From assembly GCF_002251795.1 (NCBI RefSeq), contig NZ_NOXU01000030.1:310001-374000 (forward strand): a stretch of DNA of 64,000 nt. Reading direction: 5' to 3'. This DNA is from Niveispirillum lacus (lineage in GTDB: Bacteria; Pseudomonadota; Alphaproteobacteria; Azospirillales; Azospirillaceae). The notes below the pieces were generated by a model. That model did not search any database. It saw only the letters and a program-made list of their open reading frames with translations, and was not told the DNA's origin. Below are positions 57,524 through 64,000 of the stretch, piece after piece (the stretch's first letter is position 1; every line of letters starts with the position of its first letter). Both the position numbers and the translations under genes were made by a program.

Positions 57524-59218
57524 ATGCCCAATTCCATTGATGTGTCCAAGCCGCTTGTCGCCGGCCAGACGCACGGCAGCCTGACCGTGGTTGGCACTGG
57601 TATTCGTTCGATTTCGCACTTCACGCAGGAAGCCATCGGCCATATCCGCGATGCTGATGCGGTGTTTTTTGCTGTGCCGGATGGTGTCACCGCCAGTTTT
57701 ATCCGCGATCTGAATCCAGACGCTTATAATCTTGCCCTGCATTATGGCGAGGATAAGCGTCGCCTGGTCACCTATGTGCAGATGGCGGAGATTATCCTGC
57801 GGGCCGTACGCGAAGGCAAGCGCGTGACCGCTGTGTTCTATGGACATCCGGGTTTCTTTGTGTCACCGGCCCGCCGCGCCCTGAATATCGCGCGCAAGGA
57901 AGGCCATCGTACGGAGATGCTGCCTGGCATTTCCTCCACCGACTATCTGTTTGCCGACCTGCGCATTGATCCGGCGGTGAGTGGCTGCCAGATCCTGGAA
58001 GCCAGCGACATGCTTCTGCGCAACCGGCCGGTCGTCACTTCCAGCCATGTCGTCCTTCTCCAGGTGGGTTCTGTCGGTGACAGCTATTATTCGGTCAAGG
58101 GTTTCAAGAACAACAAGCGCGCCATTCTGTTTGAGCGCCTGATTGAGCTGTATGGTGAGAACCACCCCTCCTACCATTATGTTGGCGCTACCTTCCCCGG
58201 TATGGAGAGCCAGATCGTGCGCCGGCCGCTGAAGGCCTACCGTGATCCGGCCGTACGCGCCTCTGTGCATTCCGCCTGCACCTTCTATCTGCCGCCGAAG
58301 GACATTCTGCCGCTGGATCAGGAGATGGCGGAGAAGCTGGGTATGGGATTGCCCGCCAGTTCCTCCACCCGTCCCGGTGATGCCCTGCCGCCGAGCCGTA
58401 CCGGTGACTATGGTCTGTTCGAGTTGGACGCGATTGCCCGACTGGATCGTGAAGGGCTTGGGGGCCGTGAACGCATGCCGTCCAAGGCGCTTTTCCGCGT
58501 CCTGGCGCAAATGGCGACCAATCCCGATGCCACGGATGCCTACCGACGTGACTCCAAAACCTATGTCAGTCTGTTCAGTGGCCTAACGATCGAAGAAAAG
58601 TCGGCGCTGGCACAGCGCAGCGCCCCGGCCCTCCACGCTGTTGCATTGCAAATCGACCGCGCTGTGTCCGATGCGTCCGGTGCTCAATCGCCGGTTCTGT
58701 CAGCCGGACAGAAGCATACCGCGGTTGGTCAGCAACCTGTGGACACTCCGCCTCTGGTGACGCCGACCAGTGCCTCTCACGCCGAGCAGCATGAGACGGA
58801 ACAGCACGAGGCGGAACAGCACGTCACGGAGCAGCACGAGACGGAGCAGCACGAGGCGGAACAGCACGTCACGGAGCAGCACGAGACGGAGCAGCACGAG
58901 GCAGAGCAGCACGTCACGGCCCAGCATGACACGGAGCAGCACGAGACGGAGCAGCACGAGGCGGAACAGCACGTCACGGAGCAGCATGAGACGGAGCAGC
59001 ACGAAGCGGAACAGCACGTCACGGAGCAGCACGAGACGGAGCAGCACGAGGCAGAGCAGCACGTCACGGAGCAGCACGAGACGGAACAGCACGTCACGGA
59101 ACAACACGTCACGGAGCAGCACGAGACGGAACAACACGTCACGGAACAACACGTCACGGAGCAGCATGATGCCATGGAGCAGCATGATGTGCTTGAGCAA
59201 CACGTGACAGATAAGTAA
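57524..59218 (+). CDS. Borosin-type peptide N-methyltransferase fused to an EQHxx repeat tail
   Basis: A 564-residue protein in three parts. Residues 1-250 are a tetrapyrrole-methylase fold like OphMA: GSLTVVGTGIRSIS (18-31, SAM loop), FYGHPGFFVSPARRALNIARKEG (105-127), MLPGISSTDYLFADLRIDPAVSGCQILEASD (132-162) and LLQVGSVGDSYYS. Y74, R80 and Y84 have the spacing of the catalytic Tyr-Arg-Tyr of OphMA. Residues ~270-370 include a helical part (LFRVLAQMATNPDATDAYRR, then LTIEEKSALAQ) like the clasp/borosin-binding domain. From residue ~422 the tail is 28 units of EQHxx. In borosins the C-terminal core is N-methylated in trans by the partner of a dimer, giving a RiPP. AGGGGGAAC precedes the ATG. 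No sigma-54 promoter was found for it. Confidence 0.85.
   Translation: MPNSIDVSKPLVAGQTHGSLTVVGTGIRSISHFTQEAIGHIRDADAVFFAVPDGVTASFIRDLNPDAYNLALHYGEDKRRLVTYVQMAEIILRAVREGKRVTAVFYGHPGFFVSPARRALNIARKEGHRTEMLPGISSTDYLFADLRIDPAVSGCQILEASDMLLRNRPVVTSSHVVLLQVGSVGDSYYSVKGFKNNKRAILFERLIELYGENHPSYHYVGATFPGMESQIVRRPLKAYRDPAVRASVHSACTFYLPPKDILPLDQEMAEKLGMGLPASSSTRPGDALPPSRTGDYGLFELDAIARLDREGLGGRERMPSKALFRVLAQMATNPDATDAYRRDSKTYVSLFSGLTIEEKSALAQRSAPALHAVALQIDRAVSDASGAQSPVLSAGQKHTAVGQQPVDTPPLVTPTSASHAEQHETEQHEAEQHVTEQHETEQHEAEQHVTEQHETEQHEAEQHVTAQHDTEQHETEQHEAEQHVTEQHETEQHEAEQHVTEQHETEQHEAEQHVTEQHETEQHVTEQHVTEQHETEQHVTEQHVTEQHDAMEQHDVLEQHVTDK
58789..59212 (+). repeat. 28-unit pentapeptide (EQHxx) DNA repeat
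   Basis: A 15-bp unit (for example ACGGAGCAGCACGAG) repeated without frame loss. Amino-acid units are EQHET, EQHEA and EQHVT, arranged mostly as a 45-bp higher-order triplet ET-EA-VT, six times with one AQHDT substitution; later units simplify to VT/VT/ET, and two near the end are six residues long (EQHDAM, EQHDVL). The last is EQHVTDK. Copy number probably varies between strains. Confidence 0.95.
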
Positions 59219-59225
59219 AGCTGTA

Positions 59226-59258
59226 GGCGCGGGAACAGGTTAGACTTGTTCCCGCGCC
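59226..59258 (+). terminator. Hairpin after the borosin-like gene
   Basis: A perfect 12-bp stem GGCGCGGGAACA (59226-59237) with 59247-59258 and 9-nt loop, 8 bp after the stop codon. No T-run follows, so it may be a weak terminator or an mRNA 3'-end stabiliser between this gene and the kinase. Confidence 0.55.
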
Positions 59259-59345
59259 ATCCTGCGCGGTAAAGGCTAGATGGCTCGGCTGATGAGGCCA
59301 GAGGGTGGAAGTGCCCAGAACGTGAGATATCGGGGTACCTGATCT

Positions 59346-62183
59346 GTGCGCGACTCTGTTTCTGGCATTCCGATTGACTATTTCGGCTTGCCAAGCGATG
59401 TGGCTGAGGCTGAATTGCGCGCCAATGGGCCTGATGCCGACTGGCGGGATGTGGTTATTCTTGCGTGGTACCTGCGGCAGCGCAATCCGATGCGATGCCA
59501 GGATCTCATTGCCTCAGTGCTGCCCAGCGCCGGCCAGCTTTCCGACGTTTTGAAAGGTCGGCTTCTTTTATCAGTTTCAGAAAGTCTGAGATTACAAGCG
59601 AAGTTTGATGAAGCACTTCGTAACGTGAACGAAGCTGATTCTTATTTTGCTGCGGCTGGGGACAGTCTGGGGCGTGGTGACAGTGCTTTTTGTCGCGCTG
59701 AAATCCATTTAATGTCGGGAACGGTCTCTTCTGCGTATGCGGATTTCGATTCAGCGATCTGCTTCTATCAGGCGGCCAATGATGATATCCGGCTGTTTAC
59801 TGTCAGATGTCGGGTGGCATATCAGCGGCAATACGAAGATTTGAAAAGTGCGGCACGCCAGTGGATGGATACGTTGCGGGAAGACTTGCTTCCGGCCCAT
59901 CCCGGTGTTCTGGCCTATATGGCCGCCTTTCGCGGTGGCGTAGCGTTCCAGCGCGGTGATTTTCCAACGGCCATTCGTATCTGGCAGGCCGGATTTGAAA
60001 GTGCGGGAACAACAGGTGCAGTTTGGCTGGCCGTCCATCTGGCAATGATGATCGGGTCCGCTTTCGCCAATCTGTACGATCTTTCCACTGCGATGGAGTG
60101 GAAAGAAAAGGCTTACAACCTCGCCGCACCAACCGGCTGGCCAGAAGCCATCGGTACGTCACTCGCTTCGATGGCGGAGACGACGACGAGCCTCGGGCAG
60201 CTCGAACGGGCGCGTGTGTTGTTTGAAGATGCTTTGCCTTATCTGGACAGGCTCAACAGTATTCGTCGGCACGTTATCAGTTATAATGCATTCGGTGGTC
60301 TTTGCCTGCTGATGAACGCGCCGGAAGAAGCCCTGTCCTGGTTTGAGAAGGGCCTTGCGATTGCGCGTAAACTTGGGCAACCGGATTTGGAGTTGCCCAA
60401 TGGCGTGGGGGTTGTGACGGCCCTTCTCCAGACCGGCCGACTTGAGGCTGCGGCGGCCATGGCAGAAGAGGTTCGTCGGCAGGCGTGTGACCAACGCAAT
60501 CCATATTATGAAATTGAAGCGATAAGGGTGCGGGCTGCCATTCTGCGCACCACGTCGCCGACAGACCTGGCTCCGGTTATTGAAATCATGGAACAGGCCA
60601 TCGCCTTGGGTGACAGCCTGAGTGGGATGATGATCCGGTCAGAAATTTATGCTGAGCTGGCCCGTGATTACGAGGCGGCTGGCGATTACCGGAAGGCGCT
60701 AGCCTATGAACGGCGCAGCCGCGAAAGCTGGCAGCGTAACTTCGACCGCCAGAACGGTGCGCGTATTCAGGCCTTGCAGGTTCGTTTTGATACCGCCCGG
60801 GCCAAGGCAGAGGCGGAGCATAACCGAGCGCTGGCAGAGGCTGAGGCGACGCGGGCGGCCGAGTTGGACCATGCCAATCAGACACTGGAACGGCTGGGTG
60901 TGATCGGGCAGGAAATTACGGCGCGTCTGGATGCGGAAGCAGTGTTTACCACCCTGTCGCGCCATCTGCACGATCTCATGCCCACCAACACCCTGTTCGT
61001 GGGACTGAAGGACGAAGTCAACCAGATCATTGATATTCGTTTCCGTACGGAGGATGGCCGGCGCCTGCCGCCGCGTCAGGTGCCGCTGGCATCTGACAAA
61101 CTCTCTGCCCGTTGTGTGCGGGATAATGAGGAGATCCTGGTGGCCTGGGGGGAACGCACCATTCCCGACAGCGTGCCGGGTACACGTCACATGCGCACGG
61201 TCCTGTTCCGACCGCTGGCGCTTGGCAATCGTGTTTTGGGTGTTGTGTCCGTTCAGAGCGACCAGCCCAATGCCTATGGGCCCCGGGAACTGCTGATTTT
61301 CCGGACCATCTGCGCTTATGGGGCCATCGCCATGGCCAATGCTGAGGCCTATCAGCAGTTGGACCGCGCCGTGGGTGAAACCCGCGAGGCTCTGCAGCGT
61401 CTGGTGCAGCAGGAAAAAATGGCGGCCCTGGGTCAATTGGTGGCCGGCGTGGCGCATGAGGTCAACACACCGCTCGGCGTCACCCTGTCTGCCGTATCAC
61501 AGTTGAATGACAGTATTCGCTCTCTGCACGGGCAGGTCGAAAAGGGACTGCTGACCCGGTCCGGTCTGACAGAGGCGCTGGATAATGGGCGGGAACTGGC
61601 TGCCCTGGCCCAGCGCAATGTGACCCGTGCGGCTGACATGATCCGCACCTTCAAGGGCGTGGCGGTGGATCATGGCAGTGATGAACGCCGTATCTTTGAA
61701 CTGGGCGATTATCTGTCAGAGATCATGTCGCTGATCCGGGCCCGTGTTGCCGGTAACGGCAATCGCATCGAAATCGATGTCATGCCGATCCAGATGGATA
61801 CCTATCCTGGCGCCCTGGCCCAGGTCATCACCAATCTGGTGACCAATATCGCTGATCATGCCTATGCACCCGACCGGCCCGGGCGCATCATTCTGCGCGG
61901 GCGGGCGATTGACGCCTATATGGTGGAAATTGCGGTGGTGGATCAGGGCTGTGGCATCCCAGCCGATATCCTGCCCAAGGTGTTTGATCCGTTCTTCACC
62001 ACCCGTCGGGCGGCTGGCAGTATGGGGTTGGGTCTGCATGTTGTGTTTAATCAGGTGACGCAACGGCTTAGCGGGGCCATCACCATCGACAGTGTTCTGG
62101 GCCAGGGCACCGTGGCCACAGTGCGCATTCCGCGCGAAGTGCCGAACTATGTTCCCACGGCCTTCTTTCCCCTGCCAACCTGA
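59346..62183 (+). CDS. TPR-GAF hybrid-sensor histidine kinase (no receiver)
   Basis: A 945-residue soluble kinase. Residues ~40-450 are TPR-like helical repeats (LLMNAPEEALSWFEKGLAIARKLG), then a coiled coil (ARAKAEAEHNRALAEAEATRAA, ~470-500), a GAF domain (IGQEITARLDAEAVFTTLSRHLHDLMPTNTLFVGL, ~510-675), and the kinase core with phosphoacceptor in VAGVAHEVNTPLGVTL and ATPase boxes VTNIADHAYAPDRPG, VVDQGCGIP, FDPFFTTRR and GSMGLGLHVV. The start is a GTG at 59346; an ATG 47 codons later is an alternative. No response regulator is adjacent. It follows the borosin-like gene at 127 bp and ends 20 bp from the convergent micropeptide cassette; it may sense the peptide product, which is inference. 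Confidence 0.9.
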   Translation: MRDSVSGIPIDYFGLPSDVAEAELRANGPDADWRDVVILAWYLRQRNPMRCQDLIASVLPSAGQLSDVLKGRLLLSVSESLRLQAKFDEALRNVNEADSYFAAAGDSLGRGDSAFCRAEIHLMSGTVSSAYADFDSAICFYQAANDDIRLFTVRCRVAYQRQYEDLKSAARQWMDTLREDLLPAHPGVLAYMAAFRGGVAFQRGDFPTAIRIWQAGFESAGTTGAVWLAVHLAMMIGSAFANLYDLSTAMEWKEKAYNLAAPTGWPEAIGTSLASMAETTTSLGQLERARVLFEDALPYLDRLNSIRRHVISYNAFGGLCLLMNAPEEALSWFEKGLAIARKLGQPDLELPNGVGVVTALLQTGRLEAAAAMAEEVRRQACDQRNPYYEIEAIRVRAAILRTTSPTDLAPVIEIMEQAIALGDSLSGMMIRSEIYAELARDYEAAGDYRKALAYERRSRESWQRNFDRQNGARIQALQVRFDTARAKAEAEHNRALAEAEATRAAELDHANQTLERLGVIGQEITARLDAEAVFTTLSRHLHDLMPTNTLFVGLKDEVNQIIDIRFRTEDGRRLPPRQVPLASDKLSARCVRDNEEILVAWGERTIPDSVPGTRHMRTVLFRPLALGNRVLGVVSVQSDQPNAYGPRELLIFRTICAYGAIAMANAEAYQQLDRAVGETREALQRLVQQEKMAALGQLVAGVAHEVNTPLGVTLSAVSQLNDSIRSLHGQVEKGLLTRSGLTEALDNGRELAALAQRNVTRAADMIRTFKGVAVDHGSDERRIFELGDYLSEIMSLIRARVAGNGNRIEIDVMPIQMDTYPGALAQVITNLVTNIADHAYAPDRPGRIILRGRAIDAYMVEIAVVDQGCGIPADILPKVFDPFFTTRRAAGSMGLGLHVVFNQVTQRLSGAITIDSVLGQGTVATVRIPREVPNYVPTAFFPLPT

Positions 62184-62203
62184 CAGCAGGGGTACCGTCT
62201 ACC

Positions 62204-62356
62204 TTAAATCAGCGCGTGCAGCGTGATGGACAGAAAGGCGGCGACGGCCAGGACGGTGACGGCCTCGATGATGCCGGCGCTGTCTTTGAGCGTGCTCGCC
62301 AAACCGGACAGGACATCTTCGGCATCATGGGCGGCGGCGTGGATGTAAGCGGACAT
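62204..62356 (-). CDS. Micropeptide A1 (MSAYIH type)
   Basis: A 50-residue peptide below the usual size cut-off. The N-terminus is MSAYIHAAAHDAEDVLSGLA; the C-terminus (IIEAVTVLAVAAFLSITLHALI) is hydrophobic and could form a membrane helix. AAGGAGAA lies 5 nt before the ATG. It differs from micropeptide A3 at 63146 in only 2 of 50 residues. It is the second gene of a two-gene cassette behind a sigma-54 promoter at 62603. No cysteine and no double-glycine leader, so it is not a typical bacteriocin precursor. Function unknown; it could be exported or act in the membrane. Confidence 0.85.
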   Translation of the reverse strand: MSAYIHAAAHDAEDVLSGLASTLKDSAGIIEAVTVLAVAAFLSITLHALI

Positions 62357-62409
62357 GATGTTCTCCTTCAGGGTGGGGTGGGGCAGGGAAGGGCTGGGGT
62401 CGGGTTTGA

Positions 62410-62559
62410 TCAGAGCATCAGGTTCAGGCAGGCGGTCAGGACGGCCGCGATGCTCAGCACGGCCGTCGCTTCGGCCAGGTCTGCGGCTGTCGGCACCGAG
62501 GCCAGCACCGTTTCGATCAGGGAGCCTTCGGTTTCGATCTTGTTCGTCAGGTCGGTCAT
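62410..62559 (-). CDS. Micropeptide B2 (MTDLTN type)
   Basis: A 49-residue peptide: MTDLTNKIETEGSLIETVLA, then SVPTAADLAEATAVLSIAAV and LTACLNLML. Acidic N-terminal half, hydrophobic C-terminal half, one cysteine. GGAG lies 6 nt before the ATG at 62559. It is first in its cassette, 44 nt after a perfect sigma-54 promoter. It is homologous to micropeptide B5 at 63518 (shared MTDLTN start, LASxPTAADL core and ML end). The longer frame upstream is not coding. Confidence 0.85.
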   Translation of the reverse strand: MTDLTNKIETEGSLIETVLASVPTAADLAEATAVLSIAAVLTACLNLML

Positions 62560-62602
62560 TTTTATCTCCATCATGATTTGTTGTCTGGATGTCTGTAGTA
62601 CA

Positions 62603-62617
62603 GCAAAGGCCGTGCCA
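62603..62617 (-). promoter_or_regulatory. Sigma-54 promoter of the left micropeptide cassette
   Basis: On the minus strand TGGCACGGCCTTTGC matches the -24/-12 consensus TGGCAC-N5-TTGC at every fixed position. It is 44 nt before micropeptide B2 and exactly 116 bp from the first upstream dyad. Confidence 0.92.
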
Positions 62618-62732
62618 AGTGCTATTTGGGTGTATTCTGGAAAATAATTAGCCATCATGATGGTCGCTTTATTCACTTGATGGAAAAAATAACGATATTA
62701 TGGCCCATTGATCATGTGGTGGTGATGGCGAC

Positions 62733-62780
62733 TGTCCGAAAACGGACAATGGCATCTCGTTCGCTGTCCGTGTGCGAACA
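62733..62780. promoter_or_regulatory. Paired upstream dyads of the left cassette
   Basis: TGTCCGAAAACGGACA (62733-62748, perfect) and TGTCCGTGTGCGAACA (62765-62780, one mismatch), centre to centre 32 bp, about three helical turns. They fit upstream activating sites for an NtrC-type activator. Confidence 0.88.
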
Positions 62781-62850
62781 ATGTCGCCGAACGTAGTTTT
62801 ACGTTGTCCTGCTCCGGCGATCTCCGGCAGGTCGGTTTTGCGACAAACGC

Positions 62851-62876
62851 AAAAACCCGCCGGAAAGGCCGGCGGG
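62851..62876 (-). terminator. Terminator of the right micropeptide cassette
   Basis: On the minus strand a CCCGCCGG/CCGGCGGG stem (62856-62863 with 62869-62876, 5-nt loop) is followed by five T. It lies 270 bp after the stop of micropeptide A3 and before the dyads of the left cassette. Confidence 0.85.
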
Positions 62877-63145
62877 CGCGGATGCGAGGAGGGGCGTAAT
62901 CTGGGTGATCTAAGGGACCGGCGCGTCGACCCGGCGAGGGCGGGTGCGCAATGCCGGCGTCCGACCGGGCGGATGCCTGTGCTGAAGCGGGGACTGGAAA
63001 GCAGAAGGGGCGCTTTGGGCGCGACCGTCAGGGCGGTCTGTGTGGCGCTGCCGTTAAGGGGGCGGTGCGCAGCAGGGTGTGACGGCTCTCCGGCCATCGC
63101 CACCCCCATCCCCCGCCGCCGGGCGGCATGGGGGAGAAGGGTGGA
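62877..63145. other. 270-bp stretch between A3 and its terminator
   Basis: Transcribed with the right cassette if the terminator at 62851 is used. The only long frame (62669-63109, minus) lacks a ribosome binding site and runs through the terminator, so it was not called. It may hold a long 3' UTR or a small RNA; nothing specific is seen. Confidence 0.4.
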
Positions 63146-63298
63146 TCAGATCAAGGCATGCAGTGTGATGGACAGAAAGGCGGCAACGGCCAGGACGGTG
63201 GCTGCTTCGATGATGCCGGCGCTGTCTTTGAGCGTGCTGGCCAAACCGGACAGGACATCTTCGGCATCATGGGCGGCGGCATGAAGATAAGCGGACAT
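63146..63298 (-). CDS. Micropeptide A3 (MSAYLH type)
   Basis: A 50-residue peptide, MSAYLHAAAHDAEDVLSGLA at the start and IIEAATVLAVAAFLSITLHALI at the end. It is 48/50 identical to micropeptide A1 (I5L and V33A), with the same AAGGAGAA ribosome binding site, so the cassette was duplicated recently. Third and last gene of the right cassette, 29 bp after A4. Acidic helix plus hydrophobic C-terminus; function unknown. Confidence 0.85.
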   Translation of the reverse strand: MSAYLHAAAHDAEDVLSGLASTLKDSAGIIEAATVLAVAAFLSITLHALI

Positions 63299-63327
63299 GA
63301 TGTTCTCCTTCGGGGTGGGGTGGGGGA

Positions 63328-63480
63328 TCAGAACAGGGTGTTCAGGCTGATCGCCACGAAGGCGGCGGCCAGAACCAGGGTGGCGGCCTCGATCACATCG
63401 GCGATGGTGGGCAGCGAGGTTCGCAGGCCCGACAGCACGTCGTGGGCGTCATCGGCGGCGGTGTGGATAAAAGCGGGCAT
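63328..63480 (-). CDS. Micropeptide A4 (MPAFIH type)
   Basis: A 50-residue divergent member of the same family: MPAFIHTAADDAHDVLSGLR, then TSLPTIADVIEAATLVLAAA and FVAISLNTLF. It keeps the A-x-IH-x-AA-x-DA-x-DVLSGL pattern, the IEAAT block and the hydrophobic end. GGAGAAGAC precedes its ATG at 63480. It is the middle gene of the right cassette, 37 bp after B5; no counterpart exists in the left cassette. Confidence 0.85.
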   Translation of the reverse strand: MPAFIHTAADDAHDVLSGLRTSLPTIADVIEAATLVLAAAFVAISLNTLF

Positions 63481-63517
63481 TGTCTTCTCCATCATTTCAA
63501 AAACATGGGGGCAGTGA

Positions 63518-63667
63518 TCAGAGCATCACATGCAGGCTGATCGTCATCAGGGCGCCAACGGCCAGGGCCGCGCCGGCTTCGATCAGGTCTGCCGCGGTGG
63601 GCAGGGAAGCCAGGAAGCTGCTCAGCAGGCTCTCATCGGCTTGGCTGTTATTGGTCAGATCGGTCAT
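63518..63667 (-). CDS. Micropeptide B5 (MTDLTN type)
   Basis: A 49-residue peptide: MTDLTNNSQADESLLSSFLA, then SLPTAADLIEAGAALAVGAL and MTISLHVML. Homologous to micropeptide B2. The ISLH near its end and the IEA block in the middle also recur in the A family, so A and B families probably share an origin. GGAG lies 8 nt before the ATG at 63667. It is first in the right cassette, 44 nt after a perfect sigma-54 promoter. Confidence 0.85.
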   Translation of the reverse strand: MTDLTNNSQADESLLSSFLASLPTAADLIEAGAALAVGALMTISLHVML

Positions 63668-63710
63668 TTTGGTCTCCGTCAGTGTGTGTCGTCTTGATGA
63701 ACCTGTATCA

Positions 63711-63725
63711 GCAAACACCGTGCCA
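63711..63725 (-). promoter_or_regulatory. Sigma-54 promoter of the right micropeptide cassette
   Basis: On the minus strand TGGCACGGTGTTTGC matches the -24/-12 consensus at every fixed position. It is 44 nt before micropeptide B5, the same leader as in the left cassette. Confidence 0.92.
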
Positions 63726-63840
63726 AGTGGCTTTTTGGCGCATTCTGGAAAATCGGTAGGCATCTACAGGGCGTTTATGGCGACAAAGTGGTGATTTTTG
63801 CAAAAAGTGGATTGGATTGCGATCATCCTAGGGCGGCGAT

Positions 63841-63887
63841 TGTCCGGAAACGGACAGTGATCGGGGCCAGATGTTCGCTGATGGACG
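63841..63887. promoter_or_regulatory. Paired upstream dyads of the right cassette
   Basis: TGTCCGGAAACGGACA (63841-63856, perfect) lies exactly 116 bp from the -24 element, as in the left cassette. A weaker partner TGTTCGCTGATGGACG (63872-63887) is centred 31 bp further. Confidence 0.85.
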
Positions 63888-63955
63888 GTTTACGCTCTTG
63901 TCGCTGTGGCATGCGTGATTTGCATCACATGGCTTAACAGGCATGCAAAAACAGC

Positions 63956-63983
63956 AAAAACCCCGCCGGACGGGCCGGCGGGG
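63956..63983 (-). terminator. Terminator of a gene or cassette beyond the right edge
   Basis: Stem CCCCGCCGG/CCGGCGGGG (63961-63969 with 63975-63983, 5-nt loop) followed on the minus strand by five T. It resembles the terminator at 62851 in sequence and orientation, so another micropeptide cassette may lie to the right. Confidence 0.8.
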
Positions 63984-64000
63984 GCAATGAACAGTCAGAA

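Larger units (their letters stand above)
63668..64000. other. Regulatory region of the right cassette and window edge
   Basis: 333 bp without a gene. It holds the sigma-54 promoter (63711-63725), two dyads (63841-63856 and 63872-63887) and, at the edge, a minus-strand terminator (63956-63983) that must belong to another gene beyond the window. A block ATTCTGGAAAAT (near 63745) is shared with the left cassette. Confidence 0.75.

Noticed and set aside
58789-59212. CRISPR-like array
   Set aside because: Repeats are 15 bp, contiguous and without spacers, and sit inside a coding frame.
58700-59394. Long antisense and alternate frames over the EQHxx array (Leu/Val/Arg-rich, Cys/Ser-rich and Ser/Arg-rich translations)
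   Set aside because: They arise because a 15-bp repeat has no stop in several frames. They lack ribosome binding sites, and the +1 frame alone continues a recognisable enzyme.
62669-63109. 146-codon minus-strand ORF between peptide cassettes
   Set aside because: It reads through a clear terminator and the paired dyads, and its composition is that of random high-GC sequence.
63907-63923. Plus-strand sigma-54-like TGGCATGCGTGATTTGC
   Set aside because: The -24 and -12 elements are 2 bp too far apart, and no gene is seen downstream within the window.

Overview
The window looks like chromosomal DNA from a high-GC alphaproteobacterium, most likely a Rhodospirillales/Azospirillaceae-type organism. 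The evidence is the codon and base composition, a class I PHA synthase, an alanine dehydrogenase divergent from an Lrp regulator, an fsa-DUF484-xerC operon, DUF2948 and many NtrC/sigma-54 type features. No plasmid, phage, IS or CRISPR signature was seen. Names rest on reading motifs in the translations; no database search was run.

Layout. 1-13.8 kb: partial GNAT, ligase-associated Lhr-type helicase, ald/lrp, Nudix, plsY, a metal-ligand-poor dihydroorotase-like gene, a serralysin-type RTX protease with 41-residue repeats, an SCP2 protein, a LysE exporter, and a sigma-54 response regulator with its histidine kinase. 14-28 kb: isoquinoline oxidoreductase-type iorAB, a MarR-like regulator with a cysteine tail, phaC, a lipoprotein, an aminotransferase, hom, glpX, recJ, an unrecognised conserved-looking gene and tRNA-Glu. 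28-34 kb: a heavy-metal type RND efflux operon with His-rich periplasmic proteins. 34-41.5 kb: TPR, DjlA-like, GNAT and DUF2141 genes, a 1-kb gene-poor stretch, xerC/DUF484/fsa and DUF2948.

41.5-64 kb is the most unusual part. A very long flagellin-like gene is divergent from an exporter operon made of a 50-residue peptide, a HlyD/MacA-like adaptor, one MacB-like ATPase and four ~815-830 residue FtsX-type permeases. After mobA comes a protein whose N-terminal half is a borosin-type (OphMA-like) peptide backbone N-methyltransferase. Its C-terminus is a 28-unit EQHxx pentapeptide array, which is the layout of a self-modifying RiPP precursor. A TPR-GAF histidine kinase follows it. Finally five tiny genes (49-50 codons) form two cassettes on the minus strand and encode two related families of acidic peptides with hydrophobic C-termini.

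These parts are tied together by DNA sites. The same dyad, consensus TGTCCG-N4-CGGACA, lies upstream of the sigma-54 regulator gene, between the flagellin and exporter operons, and in pairs upstream of each peptide cassette. Each peptide cassette has a near-perfect sigma-54 -24/-12 promoter exactly 116 bp from its first dyad and 44 nt before the first start codon. The exporter operon also has a sigma-54 promoter. I infer one regulon: a two-component sigma-54 system controlling a MacB-type exporter and a family of micropeptides, with the borosin-like gene embedded in the same neighbourhood. The regulon rests on sequence motifs; the biochemical roles of the micropeptides and of the EQHxx tail are unknown.
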